Below, in pieces: positions 6,963 through 8,349 of a DNA stretch of 8,349 nt (position 1 is the first letter of the stretch; every line of letters starts with the position of its first letter). The stretch lies in contig JAZNUS010000009.1 of NCBI GenBank assembly GCA_045592485.1, positions 1 through 8,349 on the forward strand, given 5' to 3'. Made by a program: the position numbers and the translations under genes. Below the pieces are notes generated by a model that saw nothing but the letters and a program-made list of their open reading frames with translations, did not search any database and was not told the origin of the DNA. The stretch is from RGIG1828 sp045592485. Its GTDB lineage: Bacteria > Bacillota > Clostridia > UMGS1810.

Positions 6963-8144
6963 ATGAGCAAATTAACCTTGAACAACCCTGAAAGATTTGC
7001 AAAACCTGCAGAAATTTCCAAAGAAAAATTGGACAAAGCAATAAAAGCTGCCTGTGACAGACTGGCTAAGCTCATCCCTGCTTTTGAAAAAGCTTTCCCC
7101 GGAACCTGCAGCAAAGATTTCAAATATATCCCCGGCGAAAACAGAAACTGGGAATGCGGTATGTTTACCGGATGCTTCTGGCTTGCTTACCTTCTTTCAG
7201 GTGATGAAAAATTCAAGAAGGTTGCCGAAAAACACCTTGATACATACAAATGGAGACTTGATGAAAAAATCGGTCTCAACGACCACGATGTAGGCTTTGT
7301 TTTCACTCCCTCCTGCGTTGGCGGCTGGAAAGCCTGCGGCAATGAATATGCAAAAGAGCTTGCAATTAGAGGTGCAGAGGAAATGTTTGCCCACTATTCT
7401 CCCGAAGGCAAATACCTTCTTCACACAGGTTATCCCGGCGGACTCACCAGCTGGAGAATCATCATTGACACAATGATGAATGCACCCATTCTCTATTGGG
7501 CAGGCGAAGAGCTTGGCAGACCCGAATACACCAAGGCAGCTGTTGACCACGCATACAAAACAATTGAAAACATTGTCAGAGAAGACGGCTCAACATGGCA
7601 TCACTTCCAGTTTGAGGCCGAAACCTTCAAGCCACTTCACCCCTATTCCGGTCAGGGGTACTCTCTTGAAGGATGCTGGTCAAGAGGTAATTCATGGGGT
7701 GTTTACGGCTTCCCCATTGCATATTCCTACACCAAAAACGAAGATTTCTTTGAAGTTCACAAAAAAATTGCAAGCTACTATCTCAACCATCTTCCCGAAG
7801 ACTATGTTCCCTACTGGGATTTCTACTTTACCGACGGAAGCAATGAAGAAAGAGACTCAAGCGCCGGTGCTATTGGTGTTTGCGGTTTCCACGAAATGGC
7901 AAAGCACATTGACGATGCTGAAACAAAAGCAGTTTATGAAAATGCCGCAACTCTCATACTCAATTCTCTCATCGAAAAATACGCAAACTATGACAACGAC
8001 AATGCAGACGGTCTTCTCCTTGAAGTTACCCATGCAAAACCCTGTGGCGGTCAGGGCGTTGGCGAATGTGCAGTATATGGCGACTTCTTCTATCTTGAAG
8101 CTCTTGCAAGATTTGCAATTAAAGATTTCAAAATGTTCTGGTAA
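6963..8144 (+). CDS. Unsaturated glucuronyl hydrolase, glycoside hydrolase family 88
   Basis: GH88 enzymes hydrate and remove the 4,5-unsaturated uronic acid that polysaccharide lyases leave at the non-reducing end of oligosaccharides from glycosaminoglycans and similar polymers. The protein is 393 aa and should fold as an (alpha/alpha)6 barrel. NDHDVGFVF at 106-114 holds Asp109, and SWRIIIDTMMNAPILYWA at 163-180 holds Asp169. Their 60-residue spacing matches the catalytic pair Asp88/Asp149 of the Bacillus sp. GL1 enzyme. CWSRGNSWGVYGF (238-250) and RDSSAGAIGVCGF (297-309) are further family motifs. No signal peptide is present, so it is probably cytosolic. AAGAGG at 6949-6954, 8 nt before the ATG, supports the start. 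It follows the GH29 fucosidase and ends just before a strong terminator. GH105 is a related alternative, but the motifs favour GH88. Confidence 0.92.
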   Translation: MSKLTLNNPERFAKPAEISKEKLDKAIKAACDRLAKLIPAFEKAFPGTCSKDFKYIPGENRNWECGMFTGCFWLAYLLSGDEKFKKVAEKHLDTYKWRLDEKIGLNDHDVGFVFTPSCVGGWKACGNEYAKELAIRGAEEMFAHYSPEGKYLLHTGYPGGLTSWRIIIDTMMNAPILYWAGEELGRPEYTKAAVDHAYKTIENIVREDGSTWHHFQFEAETFKPLHPYSGQGYSLEGCWSRGNSWGVYGFPIAYSYTKNEDFFEVHKKIASYYLNHLPEDYVPYWDFYFTDGSNEERDSSAGAIGVCGFHEMAKHIDDAETKAVYENAATLILNSLIEKYANYDNDNADGLLLEVTHAKPCGGQGVGECAVYGDFFYLEALARFAIKDFKMFW

Positions 8145-8156
8145 TTTTAAAAAAAC

Positions 8157-8208
8157 AATCACAAAAAAACATCTCCTTATCATGATTTGGAGATGTTTTT
8201 TTGTGATT
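8157..8208 (+). terminator. Strong, symmetrical hairpin terminator after the GH88 gene
   Basis: The 20-base arms at 8157-8176 and 8189-8208 are perfect reverse complements around a 12-nt loop. The GC-rich core ACATCTCC/GGAGATGT is followed by seven T, the intrinsic terminator pattern, starting 13 nt past the stop codon. The left arm has seven matching A, so it would also stop transcription coming from the right. Confidence 0.9.
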
Positions 8209-8210
8209 TC

Positions 8211-8303
8211 AAATTGGGGTTTAGCGGTGAGTTTGAAATTGGGCTGATGTGTGAGGCTTCCCCCTGGTGGGGAAGCTGTCACCGTATGGTGACTGATGAG
8301 GGG
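8211..8303 (+). repeat. Dispersed intergenic repeat with two GC-rich hairpins
   Basis: The block opens with AAATTGGGGTTTA (8211-8223) and GGGCTGAT (8241-8248), the same words found inverted at 84-62. Two tight hairpins follow. One is GCTTCCCC/GGGGAAGC (8256-8263, 8269-8276, 5-nt loop) and the other is GTCACC/GGTGAC (8278-8283, 8288-8293, 4-nt loop). The block ends with CTGATGAGGGG. It has no coding potential. From memory, this double hairpin with its CTGATGAGG tail is scattered in many Clostridia genomes, like a REP or MITE-type element. An exact ATTTCAAAT 9-mer lies on both sides (8206-8214 and 8319-8327), overlapping the left edge. Confidence 0.7.
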
Positions 8304-8319
8304 AACCCAAAGAAAGTAA

Positions 8320-8339
8320 TTTCAAATACAAATTTGAAA
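8320..8339. repeat. Small AT-rich inverted repeat at the window end
   Basis: TTTCAAAT (8320-8327) and ATTTGAAA (8332-8339) are perfect 8-bp arms with a 4-nt loop. It lies just right of the double-hairpin element and shares its TTTCAAAT word with 8207-8214. It may be part of the repeat boundary or the start of another regulatory site beyond the window. Nothing else is recognisable in 8304-8349. Confidence 0.35.
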
Positions 8340-8349
8340 ATAGTTCAAA

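Noticed and set aside
7480..8247. A 255-codon open frame on the plus strand inside the GH88 gene
   Set aside because: It is a +1 shadow of the GH88 coding sequence with low-complexity, unfamily-like translation rich in Thr, Lys and Pro. The GH88 frame carries all the conserved motifs.

Overview
The window is about 8.3 kb of moderately AT-rich DNA. It most likely comes from an anaerobic, gut-type Clostridia bacterium (Firmicutes/Bacillota, perhaps Oscillospirales-like). The evidence is a ~550-residue GluRS with an N-terminal extension, a GlnRS encoded beside it, a small four-cysteine protein resembling the clostridial DUF6472 group, strong Shine-Dalgarno sites, SigA-type promoters, and GC-rich hairpin repeats of a kind I associate with these genomes. 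The taxonomy is inference.

Layout. Positions 1-126 hold a dispersed hairpin repeat. Four genes then run on the minus strand, read from right to left. gltX (5278-3623), glnS (3603-1945) and a small Cys4 protein (1938-1735) form a tight operon. It starts at a consensus promoter (TTGACA-17 nt-TATAAT at 5357-5329) and ends at a hairpin terminator (1697-1733). After a 90-bp gap that is almost entirely two hairpins comes a compact class B penicillin-binding protein (1644-127). A 222-bp divergent promoter region (5279-5500) separates this half from two plus-strand carbohydrate genes. These are a GH29 alpha-L-fucosidase (5501-6817) and a GH88 unsaturated glucuronyl hydrolase (6963-8144), followed by a hairpin terminator with a perfect 20-bp stem (8157-8208) and a second dispersed repeat (8211-8303).

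The minus-strand operon is housekeeping: charging of tRNA-Glu and tRNA-Gln, plus cell-wall transpeptidation. The plus-strand pair is accessory glycan catabolism. Both enzymes lack signal peptides, so they probably act in the cytosol on imported oligosaccharides that carry fucose and a lyase-generated unsaturated uronic acid. The transporter, the polysaccharide lyase and the regulator are not in the window. A 22-bp perfect palindrome just downstream of the fucosidase promoter is the best candidate for a control site.

I see no phage, transposase, CRISPR, toxin-antitoxin or defence genes, and no tRNA or rRNA genes. The least ordinary features are non-coding. Two terminal repeats share the same sequence words in inverted orientation but carry different hairpins, and the PBP gene has a two-hairpin leader with no convincing promoter.
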